A stretch of 64,000 nucleotides of DNA from JAJEEA01 sp965243615 (GCA_965243615.1 CBDEVO010000003.1:3224001-3288000); one strand, 5' to 3'. Counted from the stretch's first letter, positions 44,964 through 55,739 are shown. The notes: generated by a model not told the origin, from the sequence alone. A program made the numbers and translations.

Positions 44964-46691
44964 GTGCTCGACCCGCACTTTCGCCGCGCGCTGTCGTACC
45001 TGAGGCCCTACCGGTGGCAATTGACCCTGGTGGTCTTGCTCAGCCTCGTCTCCACCGGCTTCTCGCTCGTGGTGCCGCTGCTGTCCCGGACCCTCGTCGA
45101 CGGTGCGATCCTCGCCGGCGACGCCGGGGCCCTGCGCCTCGTCGTGCTCGTCTTCGTCGCGGTCACCGCGGCCGGGTTCGGGCTGAACGTGTGGAGCGGG
45201 CTGCGCTACACCCGCGTGTCGGCGGACGTCCTCTTCGACATGCGCCTCGCCCTCTACCGCCATCTGCAGCGGCTCTCACCGCGGTTCCACGCCCGGACCC
45301 GGTTCGGCGACGTCATGTCGCGGCTGAACAACGACATCGGGGAGATCCAGCGCATCGCGTCCGAGGTCGTGCTCGCCTGGGTGGGGAACGTGCTGTTCCT
45401 CGTCGGGGCGGTCGTCATGCTGGCGTACCTCGACCTGCGGCTGCTCCTGCTCGGCACCGCCGCCCTCCCCGTCAGCATCTGGGCCCTCGTGCACTACCGG
45501 CGCCGCCTCGAGAAGCGGGTCGCGGTGCTGCGCGAGCGGAGCGCCGACATCGGCAGCTTCCTCATCGAGACCCTGCAGGGGGTGAGGCTCGTCGTCGCCG
45601 CCAACGCGCAGGAGCGCGAGGTGCAGCGCTTCCGGCACCGGAACGGGCGGTTCATCGAGGCCCTGATGGCCATGCAGTGGACGACCTACCTGTCGGGCGG
45701 CCTCCCGGGGCTGGTGCTCTCGGGCAGCACCGCGCTGGTGTTCCTGTACGGCGGCCAGCGGGTCATCGACGGCACCCTGACCCTGGGCACCCTCGTGGCG
45801 TTCATGGCCTATCAGCTTCGGCTGTTCGCCCCGGTGCAGGCGTTGATGGGGCTGTACGCCAGCCTCGCGACGGTGCGGGTGTCGCTGGGACGGGTGCACG
45901 AGATCCTCGACGTCGAGCCCGAGGTGGTGGAGCCCCCGTCGGCCGAGGCGCTCCCCGAGGTGAGCGGCGAGCTGGAGCTGGACGACGTCACCTTGTCGTT
46001 CGATCGCGGCGGCCCGGTGCTGGAGCACGTCACCCTGCGGGCGCCGGCCGGCGCCTGCCTCGCCATCGTCGGCCCGAGCGGCGGCGGCAAGAGCACCATC
46101 GCCGACCTCGCGCTGCGGTTCCTCGACCCCGACGCGGGGACGGTGCGCCTCGACGGGCGAGACCTGCGCGCGCTCAGGTTGCGCGACCTGCGCGCGCACG
46201 TCGGGCTCGTGGAGCAGGAGCCGGCGGTGTTCCACGCCTCGATCGCCGACAACATCCGCTACGCGCGCCCGGACGCGACCGACGAGGAGGTGCGGGCCGC
46301 GGCCGCCCGGGCGGGGCTGGCGCGGTTCGCGGCGACGCTGCCGGACGGGTACGAGACGGTGGTGGGGGAGCGCGGGGCGGCGCTGTCGGCGGGCGAGCGG
46401 CAGCGGCTGGCGGTGGCGCGGGCGCTGCTCGCCGCCCCCTCGGTGCTGGTCCTCGACGAGCCGACGGCGGCCCTCGATCCGGAGTCGGAGCAGCGGGTGG
46501 CGGAAGGGTTCGAGGCGGTCATGCGGGGGCGCACCACCGTGCTCATCACCCACCGCGCGGCCCTCGCCCGGCGGGCGGATCGGGTCGCGGTGCTCGACGG
46601 CGCGCGCGTCGTCGAAGAGGGCGCCCCCGACGAGCTGATGTCGCGGGGAGGGCGGTTCGCGCAGTTGTTCGCGGCGGATCTCGAATCGTGA
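44964..46691 (+). CDS. qhpF: ABC exporter QhpF (fused permease-ATPase)
   Basis: 575 residues: six membrane segments (~10-290) then an ATPase with Walker A GPSGGGKSTIAD, Q-loop VEQEPAVFHASIADNIRY, signature LSAGERQRLAVARALL, Walker B VLVLDEPTAALD and ITHRAALARRAD. In the qhp system such an exporter moves the gamma subunit, which lacks a Sec signal, to the periplasm. I prefer GTG 44964 because of the TATCCT box at 44951; GTG 44934 would add ten residues. Confidence 0.88.
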   Translation: MLDPHFRRALSYLRPYRWQLTLVVLLSLVSTGFSLVVPLLSRTLVDGAILAGDAGALRLVVLVFVAVTAAGFGLNVWSGLRYTRVSADVLFDMRLALYRHLQRLSPRFHARTRFGDVMSRLNNDIGEIQRIASEVVLAWVGNVLFLVGAVVMLAYLDLRLLLLGTAALPVSIWALVHYRRRLEKRVAVLRERSADIGSFLIETLQGVRLVVAANAQEREVQRFRHRNGRFIEALMAMQWTTYLSGGLPGLVLSGSTALVFLYGGQRVIDGTLTLGTLVAFMAYQLRLFAPVQALMGLYASLATVRVSLGRVHEILDVEPEVVEPPSAEALPEVSGELELDDVTLSFDRGGPVLEHVTLRAPAGACLAIVGPSGGGKSTIADLALRFLDPDAGTVRLDGRDLRALRLRDLRAHVGLVEQEPAVFHASIADNIRYARPDATDEEVRAAAARAGLARFAATLPDGYETVVGERGAALSAGERQRLAVARALLAAPSVLVLDEPTAALDPESEQRVAEGFEAVMRGRTTVLITHRAALARRADRVAVLDGARVVEEGAPDELMSRGGRFAQLFAADLES

Positions 46692-47392
46692 CTGCTCCGC
46701 GCGCGTCGAAGCCGGTACGCGTGGCCGTGGTGGACAGCGGCGTCAATCCGTCCCATCCGCACATCGGGAGCATCGCGGGGGGGCTGAGCGTGGTACCCGG
46801 CGCGGGGGACGGCGGCGACTGTCTCGACCGTATCGGTCACGGCACCGCGGTGACCGCGGCCATCCAGGAACGTGCGCCGGGGGCCGACTTGTTCATCGTG
46901 AAGGTCTTCGATCGGTCGCTCTCGGCGTCCATCGGCACGCTGGTCGCCGGCATCGACGCGGCGTGGCGGCACGGCGCGGATCTCATCAACCTGAGTCTCG
47001 GCACTGCGAACCAGGCGCACGCCGCCGCGCTGCGCGCGGCCGCGGAGCGGGCCGCGGCGACGGGAGCACTGATCGTCAGTGCGGGGCGCCGTGAACAGGT
47101 GCGGTACCTGCCGGGGGCGCTCGACGGCGTGGTGGCGGTGGAGCTCGACTGGACCTGCCCGCGGCTCTCGGTGGAGGTGGGAGCGGATGCGGAGCGGCGG
47201 CCGGTCTGCCGCGCGTCCGGCTATCCCCGGCCGGCGCCGGGCATTCCCCCGGAGCGGAACCTCAAGGGCCTGAGCTTTGCCGTGGCCAACGTCACCGGCA
47301 CGCTCGCCCGGACGTTGACCGGCGGTTGCCGCCCCACTGCGGACGCCGCGGTGGCCGCCCTGCGCGCCCAGGCGGACGGCGCGGGCCGCTGA
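46688..47392 (+). CDS. qhpE: Subtilisin-like serine protease QhpE
   Basis: 234 residues, S8 family, no signal peptide, so cytoplasmic. The catalytic triad is VAVVDSGVN (Asp16), IGHGTAVTAAI (His51) and LKGLSFAVANV (Ser196; GLS in place of the common GTS). In Paracoccus QhpE cleaves the gamma-subunit leader after cross-linking. GTG overlaps the qhpF stop (GTGA). Small size matches the qhp protease rather than secreted subtilisins. Confidence 0.87.
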   Translation: MTAPRASKPVRVAVVDSGVNPSHPHIGSIAGGLSVVPGAGDGGDCLDRIGHGTAVTAAIQERAPGADLFIVKVFDRSLSASIGTLVAGIDAAWRHGADLINLSLGTANQAHAAALRAAAERAAATGALIVSAGRREQVRYLPGALDGVVAVELDWTCPRLSVEVGADAERRPVCRASGYPRPAPGIPPERNLKGLSFAVANVTGTLARTLTGGCRPTADAAVAALRAQADGAGR

Positions 47393-47627
47393 TGGCGGAA
47401 GAACGGCCCGGCCGAGTCGTCGAGCGGCCGCTCGAAAACCGCCCCGCGGCGCTGGCGGGCGGTGCCGCGATGGGCGAAGCGGTCCGTTCGGGTCCCGCTT
47501 CTCCTGGAACCGGTTCGCGGTTGGCGTGGTGCGCGCGCGGCGCAGTCGACATGGCTGATAGCACCTGGGACGCAAGGGCTCGGAACGCCGCCTTCGAATG
47601 GCTTCAAGGCCAGGGAGCGGTTCGAAG

Positions 47628-50444
47628 ATGGAGATGCTCGACACCATGGATTGTTGCTCGAGAGGGATACTGCCCGGGACCGCTCTCGCCCTGATCTTCG
47701 TGCTTGGGGGCGCGGGCGCCGCCCACGCCCAGGACGCGGTCATCGACGGCGCCGTCACCGATGCGACGGGCCTGGTGCTGCCCGGCGTGACGGTGGAGGT
47801 GCGCAACACGGCGGACGGCCGGCCGGTCGCGACCGCCGTTACCGACGGCGGTGGCGCGTTCGCAATCGCGGGGCTGCGGCCGGGCATGTACGACGTGCGG
47901 TTCACGCTGCCCGGTTTCCACGAGGTCGTGCGCACGGGGGTCGAGGCGTTGCCGGGAGCCGCGACCACCCTTGAGGTCGAGCTGATCGTGGAGCTCGAGG
48001 AGCAGGTCGTGGTCGTCGGCAGCCGCGCGCGGCCGCGGTCGGTGACGGCGTCGCCGGTGCCCATCGACGCCATCCCGTTCCGCGACGTCGCCAGCCAGGG
48101 GGGGCACTCGCTCGACTACCGGTTGCGGACGCTGGTGCCGTCGTTCAACGTCGCTACGCACCCCATCAGCGGGGCGGCGTCGCTGGTGCGGCCGGCCAGC
48201 CTCCGCAACCTCGCGCACGACCACACGCTGGTGCTCGTCAACGGGAAGCGCCGCCACCGTTCGGCCATCCTCGTCTGGTTCGGCGGGGTGACCGACGGCA
48301 CCCAGGGCCCGGACATCTCGACCATCCCGGCCATCGCGCTTCGGCAGGTCGAGGTGCTGCGCGACGGCGCGTCGGCGCAGTACGGCTCGGACGCCATCGC
48401 CGGGGTAATGAACTTCCTGCTCAAGGACGACCGGTCGGGCGGCAGCCTGGAGATCGACACCGGCACCTACCGCGCGGGCGACGGCGACGCCTACAGCGCC
48501 GCCGGCAACGTCGGGCTGCCCCTCGGCGACACCGGCTTCGCCAACCTCAGCTTCGAGTACGGCAACACCGGCCCCACCGACCGCAGCGTCCAGCGGGCCG
48601 ACGCGGCGGCCCTCGTCGCGGCCGGCAACACCGCCGTGGCCGACCCCGCGCAGCCGTGGGGCGACCCGACGAGCGAGGACGACCTGAAGCTGTTCGGCAA
48701 CTTCGGCCACCGGTACGCGAACGGCCTCGAGCTCTACGGGCACGCCAACTACGCGGGCAGGACCTCGACGCAGGGTTTCTACTACCGGAACCCCAACACG
48801 CGGGCCAACATCTTCAGCCTCGACCGCGGGCAGACGCTGCTCGTCGGCGACGTGCTCGACGCGCGTGACGGCGTCCGCGACGGCTCGGCGGGCTGCCCCA
48901 CGGTGACGATCACCGACGACCGGCCCGACCCTGCGGCACTGGCGCAGGTGTTCGCCGACCCCGACTGCTTCGCCTTCCAGGAGATCGCCCCCGGCGGGTT
49001 CACCCCCTCGTTCAGCGGCGTCATCACCGACGTGTCGGCCGTCGCCGGCCTGCGCCGCACCGCGGCCAACGGCCTGACCTGGGACGCGAGCGCCGGCTAC
49101 GGCGCGCACCAGGCCGACTTCTTCCTCTTCAACACCGTCAACGCCTCGCTCGGCCCCGACACGCCCCGCGACTTCGACCCCGGCCTCTACCGGCAGGCCG
49201 AGGTGAACCTGAACCTCGACGTCTCCTGGGCGGCCAGCGAGATGGTGCATCTCGCCGGCGGGGCCGAGTGGCGGGACGAGCGGTTCACGATCCGGGAGGG
49301 CGAGCCGCTCTCGTGGCGGGTGGGCCCCTACGCGGCGCAGGGCTTCGTCTCCGGCTCGAACGGCTTCGCGGGGTTCCCCGACTACACGGCCGGCACGTGG
49401 ACCCGCGCCAACGCCGCCGTCTACGGCGACGTGGAGCTGCGGGAGCCCGACGACGACCGCTGGACGGTCGGCGGCGCCCTGCGGCTCGAGCGCTTCGACG
49501 TGTTCGGTGCGACCACCAACGGCAAGCTGTCGGCCCGCTACGCGCTGTCCGGCGCCGTCTCGGTGCGTGGCGGCGTCAGCACCGGGTTCCGCGCCCCGAC
49601 GCCGGGGCAGCAGAACACGTTCAACGTGCAGTCGACCATCGACCCGGACACCCTGGACCTCGTCGACAGCGCCACCGTGCCGTCGACCTTCCGGGCCGCG
49701 CAGCTCCGGGGCGGCCGGCCCCTCGACCCCGAGACCTCGGTCAACGCGACGGCGGGGGTGGTGGTCGACACCGGGCCGTTCACCCTGACCGCCGACTACT
49801 TCCAGGTCGACGTCGGCAACCGCCTCGCCCTGTCGCAGAACTTCACCCTCGGCGCCGACGAGCGCGCGCAGCTCCTGTCGGAGGGCATCGCGTCGGCGCG
49901 CACCCTGGCCTTCTTCCGCTTCTTCATCAACGACTTCTCGACCCGGACGCGCGGTGTCGACGTCGTCTCCACCTGGACCCCTCCCGCCCTGGGCGGAGGT
50001 ACCGTCTTCAGCTTCGCGCTGAACCACACCGACACGGAAGTGATGAAGGACTCGAACCTGCTCGGTCCCGGCGACGTTCTCGCCCTGGAACGCGGCGTGC
50101 CGGAGACGCGCTGGAACGTGGCCGTCAACCAGCGCGCCGGCCGGGTCGGCCTCCTCGGCCGCCTCCACTACTACGGGTCGTGGGTCGATCACATCGATGC
50201 CCGCTCCGCGCGCGGGGCCGCCGCCCCGGTCCTCGGCGGCCGCTTCATCCTCGACCTGGAGGCCAGCGTTCCCCTCACCGCCGCCGCGACCCTCTCCGTG
50301 GGTGGCCAGAACGTCTTCGACACCTACTCGGACCGCATGGACCTGTTCGCGGAGCGGTTCGGCCTGCCCTACAGCCAGTTCACGCCCTGGGGGCTGAGCG
50401 GGGGCTATTACTACGCGCGCCTCGGCTACCGCTGGGGCGGTTAG
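47628..50444 (+). CDS. TonB-dependent receptor (Oar-like)
   Basis: 938 residues. Signal peptide (LPGTALALIFVLGGAGAAHA), an N-terminal carboxypeptidase-regulatory-like beta-sandwich (VIDGAVTDATGLVLPGVTVE, then RPGMYDVRFTLPGF), a plug (SLRNLAHDHTLVLVNGKRRH; EVLRDGASAQYGSDAIAGVM) and a 22-strand barrel ending in aromatic-rich YYYARLGYRWGG. Substrate unknown. Several in-frame ATGs exist (47598, 47628, 47634); 47628 has GGAG 10 nt upstream. Next to the qhp cluster, but there is no direct evidence it transports amines or copper. Confidence 0.9.
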   Translation: MEMLDTMDCCSRGILPGTALALIFVLGGAGAAHAQDAVIDGAVTDATGLVLPGVTVEVRNTADGRPVATAVTDGGGAFAIAGLRPGMYDVRFTLPGFHEVVRTGVEALPGAATTLEVELIVELEEQVVVVGSRARPRSVTASPVPIDAIPFRDVASQGGHSLDYRLRTLVPSFNVATHPISGAASLVRPASLRNLAHDHTLVLVNGKRRHRSAILVWFGGVTDGTQGPDISTIPAIALRQVEVLRDGASAQYGSDAIAGVMNFLLKDDRSGGSLEIDTGTYRAGDGDAYSAAGNVGLPLGDTGFANLSFEYGNTGPTDRSVQRADAAALVAAGNTAVADPAQPWGDPTSEDDLKLFGNFGHRYANGLELYGHANYAGRTSTQGFYYRNPNTRANIFSLDRGQTLLVGDVLDARDGVRDGSAGCPTVTITDDRPDPAALAQVFADPDCFAFQEIAPGGFTPSFSGVITDVSAVAGLRRTAANGLTWDASAGYGAHQADFFLFNTVNASLGPDTPRDFDPGLYRQAEVNLNLDVSWAASEMVHLAGGAEWRDERFTIREGEPLSWRVGPYAAQGFVSGSNGFAGFPDYTAGTWTRANAAVYGDVELREPDDDRWTVGGALRLERFDVFGATTNGKLSARYALSGAVSVRGGVSTGFRAPTPGQQNTFNVQSTIDPDTLDLVDSATVPSTFRAAQLRGGRPLDPETSVNATAGVVVDTGPFTLTADYFQVDVGNRLALSQNFTLGADERAQLLSEGIASARTLAFFRFFINDFSTRTRGVDVVSTWTPPALGGGTVFSFALNHTDTEVMKDSNLLGPGDVLALERGVPETRWNVAVNQRAGRVGLLGRLHYYGSWVDHIDARSARGAAAPVLGGRFILDLEASVPLTAAATLSVGGQNVFDTYSDRMDLFAERFGLPYSQFTPWGLSGGYYYARLGYRWGG

Positions 50445-50580
50445 TGCACCGGTGGCGAGTCCTCGGTGAAGGCAACGGTGTCGGCCCCGGTGACGGCGGA
50501 CGTCCGGTCACGGCCCGCGGTCGGTCACTTGGGGGAGAGGGCGTTCCCGGTGGCGGGAATCGTCTGCATTCTTGAGGTTA

Positions 50581-50624
50581 GTCAAAAATGCTCATGAGTA
50601 TTTTTGACCATAGTCCAAAATACT
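50581..50624 (+). promoter_or_regulatory. A/T-rich operator-like palindrome
   Basis: GTCAAAAAT-GCTCATGAGT-ATTTTTGAC (50581-50608) is a 28-bp near-perfect palindrome (only the G/T pair differs), followed by AGTCCAAAATACT (50612-50624), a second half-site-like element. It stands out from the GC-rich surroundings and ends 14 nt before the GTG of the AAA gene, so an autoregulatory operator is plausible. Confidence 0.5.
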
Positions 50625-50638
50625 GATACCGTCGGCCC

Positions 50639-51757
50639 GTGGCCCATCGTACCCGCTACCTGGCCGGGCAGGTCACTCGGGATCTCGCCCGGAAGATGGT
50701 GTTCGTCGCGGGTCCGCGCCAAGTGGGCAAGACCACGTTGGCCCGCATGTTGCCCGGCGCCCGGCGGGGCTACCTGAACTGGGACGTCGCCGAGGACCGG
50801 GAGCGCATCCTGCGGCGCGAGCTGCCGTCGGCGCAGTTGTGGGTGTTCGACGAGATTCACAAGTACCGAGGCTGGCGCAACTACCTCAAGGGACTCTACG
50901 ACGGTCGGGCGCGCGGTCGCCGTCTGCTGGTCGCGGGAAGCGCGCGGCTCGATCTCTACCGTTTCGGCGGGGACTCGTTGCAGGGCCGCTACCATCTCCT
51001 GCGGCTGCACCCCCTGTCGGCGGCCGAGCTCGGTCTGGAGTCACCTGCCGAGCTGCGCGATCTGTTGACGCTCGGCGGGTTTCCGGAACCGTTCCTCGGA
51101 GGCTCCGAGCTCGAGGCCCGGCGCTGGTCGCGGGCGCATCGGACCCTGCTCATCCGCGACGAGGTCGCGAGTCTGGAGCGCGTCCAGGACCTGGGCGCGC
51201 TCGAGGACCTCATGCTCCGTCTGCCGGCGCTCGTCGGCTCGCCGCTCTCGGTGAATGCCTTGCGCGAAGACCTGCAGGTGAGCCACAAGACGGCGGCGGC
51301 GTGGCTGCAGATCTTCGAGCGGCTCGATGCCATCGTCCGCCTGCCGCCGTTCGGCGCTCCCCGTATCCGTGCCGTCAAGAAGGAACGGAAGCACTACCAC
51401 TTCGACTGGTCGGTCGTGCCCTCGGATGCCGCGCGGTTCGAGAACCTGGTTGCCTGTCACCTGCTGAAGTGGGTCCACTACCAGCAGGACGCCGAAGGAC
51501 GGGACATCGAGCTTCGCTACTTCCGGGATACCGACGGGCGGGAGGTCGATTTCGTGATCGTGGACGGACGGCGCCCGGTCCGCTGCGTCGAATGCAAGTG
51601 GGCCGACACCCCGGTCGACAAGAGCCTGCGCTACTTCAAGAAGCGATTCCCGGATTGCGACGCGTGGCAGGTCTCTGCCACCGGCACGAAGGACTACGCG
51701 AGCCCGGACGATGTTCGCGTGGCGCCGGCCCTCGCCCTGCTGAAGACGCTGATCTGA
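50639..51757 (+). CDS. AAA ATPase with DUF4143 domain
   Basis: 372 residues. AAA_14-like Walker A is VFVAGPRQVGKTTLARML, Walker B LWVFDEIHKY; the C-terminal DUF4143 region has RDTDGREVDFVIVDG and VRCVECKW, a PD-(D/E)XK-nuclease-like D-ExK arrangement. These proteins are common, mobile and of unknown function, sometimes linked to toxin-antitoxin or defence. The gene has lower GC than its neighbours by eye. GTG start. Confidence 0.85.
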   Translation: MAHRTRYLAGQVTRDLARKMVFVAGPRQVGKTTLARMLPGARRGYLNWDVAEDRERILRRELPSAQLWVFDEIHKYRGWRNYLKGLYDGRARGRRLLVAGSARLDLYRFGGDSLQGRYHLLRLHPLSAAELGLESPAELRDLLTLGGFPEPFLGGSELEARRWSRAHRTLLIRDEVASLERVQDLGALEDLMLRLPALVGSPLSVNALREDLQVSHKTAAAWLQIFERLDAIVRLPPFGAPRIRAVKKERKHYHFDWSVVPSDAARFENLVACHLLKWVHYQQDAEGRDIELRYFRDTDGREVDFVIVDGRRPVRCVECKWADTPVDKSLRYFKKRFPDCDAWQVSATGTKDYASPDDVRVAPALALLKTLI

Positions 51758-51897
51758 CCTTCTCGGCGCCGTCGAGCGTCGAAACCATGGGCGTCGGAGG
51801 GGCGTGCTCGGGGGCCGGCGGTCGGGCGCGCGGGCACGGCAAGGCCCGCTCCCACCGACGGCGGTCCGAACGATCGTGCGCGTGCGGCCATGGCGGG

Positions 51898-52992
<1,095 letters not shown>

Positions 52993-52994
52993 GG

Positions 52995-53327
52995 CTACAT
53001 CGACAGCTTGTCGAGGCGGTTGCGCATCTGCACGCCGTGGACCAGCGCCGCCCCGCCGCGGATGGCGGCGGCGACGTGCACCGCCTCGGTCATCTGGTCG
53101 GGGGCGGCGCCCTTCTCCAGGGACGCCGTCGTGTACGCGTCGATGCAGTAGGGGCACTGGACCGCGTGGGACACCGCCAGCGCGATCAGCGCCTTCTCGC
53201 GCTCGGTCAACGCGCCCTCGGCGAACACCGCGTCGTACCACGCCGAGAACTTCTCCCACAGCTCCGGCGCGTCCTTGCCGACGTCGCCGAACCTCGCCAG
53301 ATCGGGGGGATGGTAGTAGGTGTCCAT
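52995..53327 (-). CDS. AhpD-like carboxymuconolactone decarboxylase (ArsS-associated)
   Basis: 110 residues with CPYCIDAYT (redox CXXC of AhpD-like proteins, ~58-66) and the helix EKALIALAVSHAVQ. This type is commonly found next to ArsS and annotated as an arsenosugar-associated peroxidase-like protein. A TACGAT at 53438-53443 is a possible -10 box, leader ~105 nt. The gene heads the arsS pair. Confidence 0.88.
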   Translation of the reverse strand: MDTYYHPPDLARFGDVGKDAPELWEKFSAWYDAVFAEGALTEREKALIALAVSHAVQCPYCIDAYTTASLEKGAAPDQMTEAVHVAAAIRGGAALVHGVQMRNRLDKLSM

Positions 53328-53519
53328 GGACGGGTCTCTCGCGGTCTCCGCGCCGGTGCCGGGCGTCCGACGGCGAGGCCCGCCCTGGCGAGCGGCGCCG
53401 CTCCGATGCGGGCAGGTTGCGGCGGAAGCCTGTCACCATCGTATCACTCCCGTGGTCCCGTGCCGGAGGTGCGTCGAGGCGCATGGAGGAACGCCGTCCT
53501 CCGACCGGATCTCCCCCGC

Positions 53520-53935
53520 TGGAAGACGCAGCGCCTGCCCCTGGAAGGGGAGGCGTTCGTCGAGGTCCTCGTGCCGGCGGGCCGCACGCCCGCCGACCCG
53601 GCCGAGCGGGCCGCCCTCGTCGGGAACTACCGCTTCGTCAGCCCGACTACCTCGAGACCCTCGGGATGGCCCTGACGCGCGGTCGCCTTTTCACCGTTCA
53701 GGATCGCGGACGTCCGGTCGCCGTCGTCACGGAGCAGACCGCGTCGCGGCTCTGGCCCGGTCAGGATCCCATCGGCCGGCGCTTCCTCTGGGGTAGCCCG
53801 GACCGCCCCGAGCAGGAGGTGGTGGGGATCGTCGGCGACGCCCGGATTCTGGGGCTCGACGTCGATCCCGGGCTCGTCGCCTACCTCCCGTACTGGGCGC
53901 TCGCGCGGCGGGACGCCACGGTTGTCGCGCGTGGC
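53520..53935 (+). pseudogene. Remnant of an acidobacterial MacB/FtsX-like permease
   Basis: Frame 1 (to ~53640) reads EAFVEVLVPAGRTPADPAER, then ALVGNYRFVSP. The continuation DYLETLGMALTRGRLFTVQD, then RLWPGQDPIGRRFLW and VVGIVGDARILGLD, is in another frame; one missing C near 53643 restores it. This is the periplasmic domain of an ABC-permease type duplicated widely in acidobacteria. No membrane parts remain: 53328-53519 and 53936-54093 hold nothing else I can identify. A decayed gene. Confidence 0.7.
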
Positions 53936-54093
53936 GGCGTCACTTCCCGAACCGGGGGAGCGCCGCTGTACGGCACCGCCCGGGCAGCACGCCCGTCGGC
54001 GCCCGGTTCGCGGGCGCCCCTCCGCCGGGCGCCCTCACCCGGTCTCGACACAGCGCGCCGTCCCGTCCCGGCCCCCCCCGCGAATCATCGGCG

Positions 54094-55038
54094 TCAGATT
54101 GCCGATCCGCGCCGTCGCGGTCGCGGGCGCGCCTCCTCCTCTTCCTCTTCCCGTGGCGGCTCGGCGGTCAGGGACGTCTCGGCGCGGTCGCGCACGATGG
54201 TGATGTCGAACGCGGCGCCCGGCTCGAGGCGCGCGAGCTGCCGGCGGAGGGCCCCGAGGTCGTCCACGGCGTTTCCGCCGATGGCGGTGATGACGTCACC
54301 GGCCCGCAGGCCCGCGGCCGCCCCCGTCGTGTCCTCGTCGACGTGCTCGACGAGGACGCCGGCGCCGGCGCCGAAGTACTCGGCGAGCTGTCCGCCGACG
54401 GACTCGCCGCGAATGCCCAGTCGGACGCGCCCCGGTCGCCGGACGGAAAAGCCGCGCAGGACCTCGGGCAGCCGGCGGAGCACGGTGAGATCCTGCGATT
54501 CGGCGAGCTCCCTCGCGAACTCCTGCACGTCGCCGCGCTCCTCGACCTCGTCCACCTCCACGCGGATGCGATCGGCGAATCCTCGGGGCCAACGGCCCAT
54601 CCAGCCGGCCCTCGCTGCCGGCGCGATGTCGAGCGTCACCGGCGATCCGCCGCGCAACACGCGCACCGGCGCGGTCCGGCCGGCCGGCGTCTCCTCGACG
54701 AGCCGCGCCAATTGTCGGGCGCTGCGCACGCGCTCGCCGTCGAACTCGACGATGACGTCCCCCGCCTCGATGCCGGCCGACTCGGCCGGGCCGTCCGCGC
54801 GCACGTCGCTCACCACCGCGCCCTCGTCGGCCCCGTCGGATTCCTCGATGTCGCGGATCGAGACACCGATCTCGGTGCGGGGCGCGCCGAAATCGAGCCG
54901 CCTCACCACCGTGCGCTCTACCTCCTCCCGTTCTTCCTGAGTCGTTGCCTCCGTTCCCGCCGCGGTCGGCGCGGCCAGCGCCACCAGCACCGCGATGCCC
55001 CACAGTGTTCGTCTCAAGCAAGTCGTCGTTGTCGTCAT
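54094..55038 (-). CDS. Periplasmic protein with two PDZ domains
   Basis: 314 residues. Signal peptide (~1-30), PDZ 1 (TEIGVSIRDIEESDGADEGA, then GIEAGDVIVEFDGERV) and PDZ 2 (GVLVEHVDEDTTGAAAGLRA, then GDVITAIGGNAV), with an acidic-then-basic Glu/Arg tail. No protease domain accompanies them, unlike DegP/HtrA, so it is likely an adaptor or chaperone. A TATAGA box (55101-55106, minus) gives a leader of ~56 nt; a GGGAGGG site lies ~12 nt before the ATG. Confidence 0.82.
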   Translation of the reverse strand: MTTTTTCLRRTLWGIAVLVALAAPTAAGTEATTQEEREEVERTVVRRLDFGAPRTEIGVSIRDIEESDGADEGAVVSDVRADGPAESAGIEAGDVIVEFDGERVRSARQLARLVEETPAGRTAPVRVLRGGSPVTLDIAPAARAGWMGRWPRGFADRIRVEVDEVEERGDVQEFARELAESQDLTVLRRLPEVLRGFSVRRPGRVRLGIRGESVGGQLAEYFGAGAGVLVEHVDEDTTGAAAGLRAGDVITAIGGNAVDDLGALRRQLARLEPGAAFDITIVRDRAETSLTAEPPREEEEEEARPRPRRRGSAI

Positions 55039-55277
55039 GTCGATTGATCCCTCCCCGGATCCGCGGGTCGCGACGCGAGGTCGCCGGTCGGTCACGCCCT
55101 CTATATCGATTAGGACGGCGCTGCCCCCCGGATGGCCGGAGGCGATGGCTTGAAGCCGGAGGCGGTGGAGCTGCGGGAAGGGAGCCCGGCGGGGCAACTG
55201 CCCTGCGGCGCCGCGCGGTCGGGCGGCAGGGGTGGCGCCGGGGCCGTCGGCCGGCCCCGGCGGAGCGCGTCCGAGGG

Positions 55278-55739
55278 CTACTGCGCCTCGGTGATCATGA
55301 TGGCTTCGAGATCGTCGGTGTCGCTGGGAAGCTCCATGCTTCCGGCCGGCACGTCGTTCTTCTGCAGCATGTAGGCGGAGATGTCGGCGTAGCCGGACGG
55401 GCTCAGGCTCGCCGGGGCGCCCTGCGGCATGGTGGTCCGGATGGCGGTGTACATGTCGCCCATCGACAGCTCGCTCCACCGGAAGAAGAAGGCCGAGCCG
55501 ATCAGCGACGGCGCGATGCCGTCACCCATGAGGTCGTCGAGGTGGCACGCCGCGCATTCCTGGTCGTAGGTACGCTGGCCGCGGGCCGCCTGCTCCTCGG
55601 TGTACACGCCGTCCCAGATCGTCTGGTCCTGGGCGGCGGTCGTCGTCGTGAGGGCTGCCGCGAGGCAGAGCGTGGCCAGCAGGCACATCGCGAAGACGCG
55701 GCGGCCGGGGTTGGGGGACGGATTCCGCATTTCTCTCAT
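55278..55739 (-). CDS. Secreted monoheme cytochrome c
   Basis: 153 residues. Signal peptide (~15-36), heme site CAACHLDDLMGDG (~62), and a Met-containing TTMPQGAPAS (~103) as probable distal ligand, followed by the class I C-terminal helix YADISAYMLQKND. Often found with periplasmic dehydrogenases; no dehydrogenase adjoins it here. The first codon may be 55739 or 55730. The 240-nt gap to the PDZ gene is otherwise empty. Confidence 0.87.
   Translation of the reverse strand: MREMRNPSPNPGRRVFAMCLLATLCLAAALTTTTAAQDQTIWDGVYTEEQAARGQRTYDQECAACHLDDLMGDGIAPSLIGSAFFFRWSELSMGDMYTAIRTTMPQGAPASLSPSGYADISAYMLQKNDVPAGSMELPSDTDDLEAIMITEAQ

Noticed and set aside
44904..44964. qhpF start at GTG 44934
   Set aside because: It lies upstream of the TATCCT box; kept only as an alternative to 44964.
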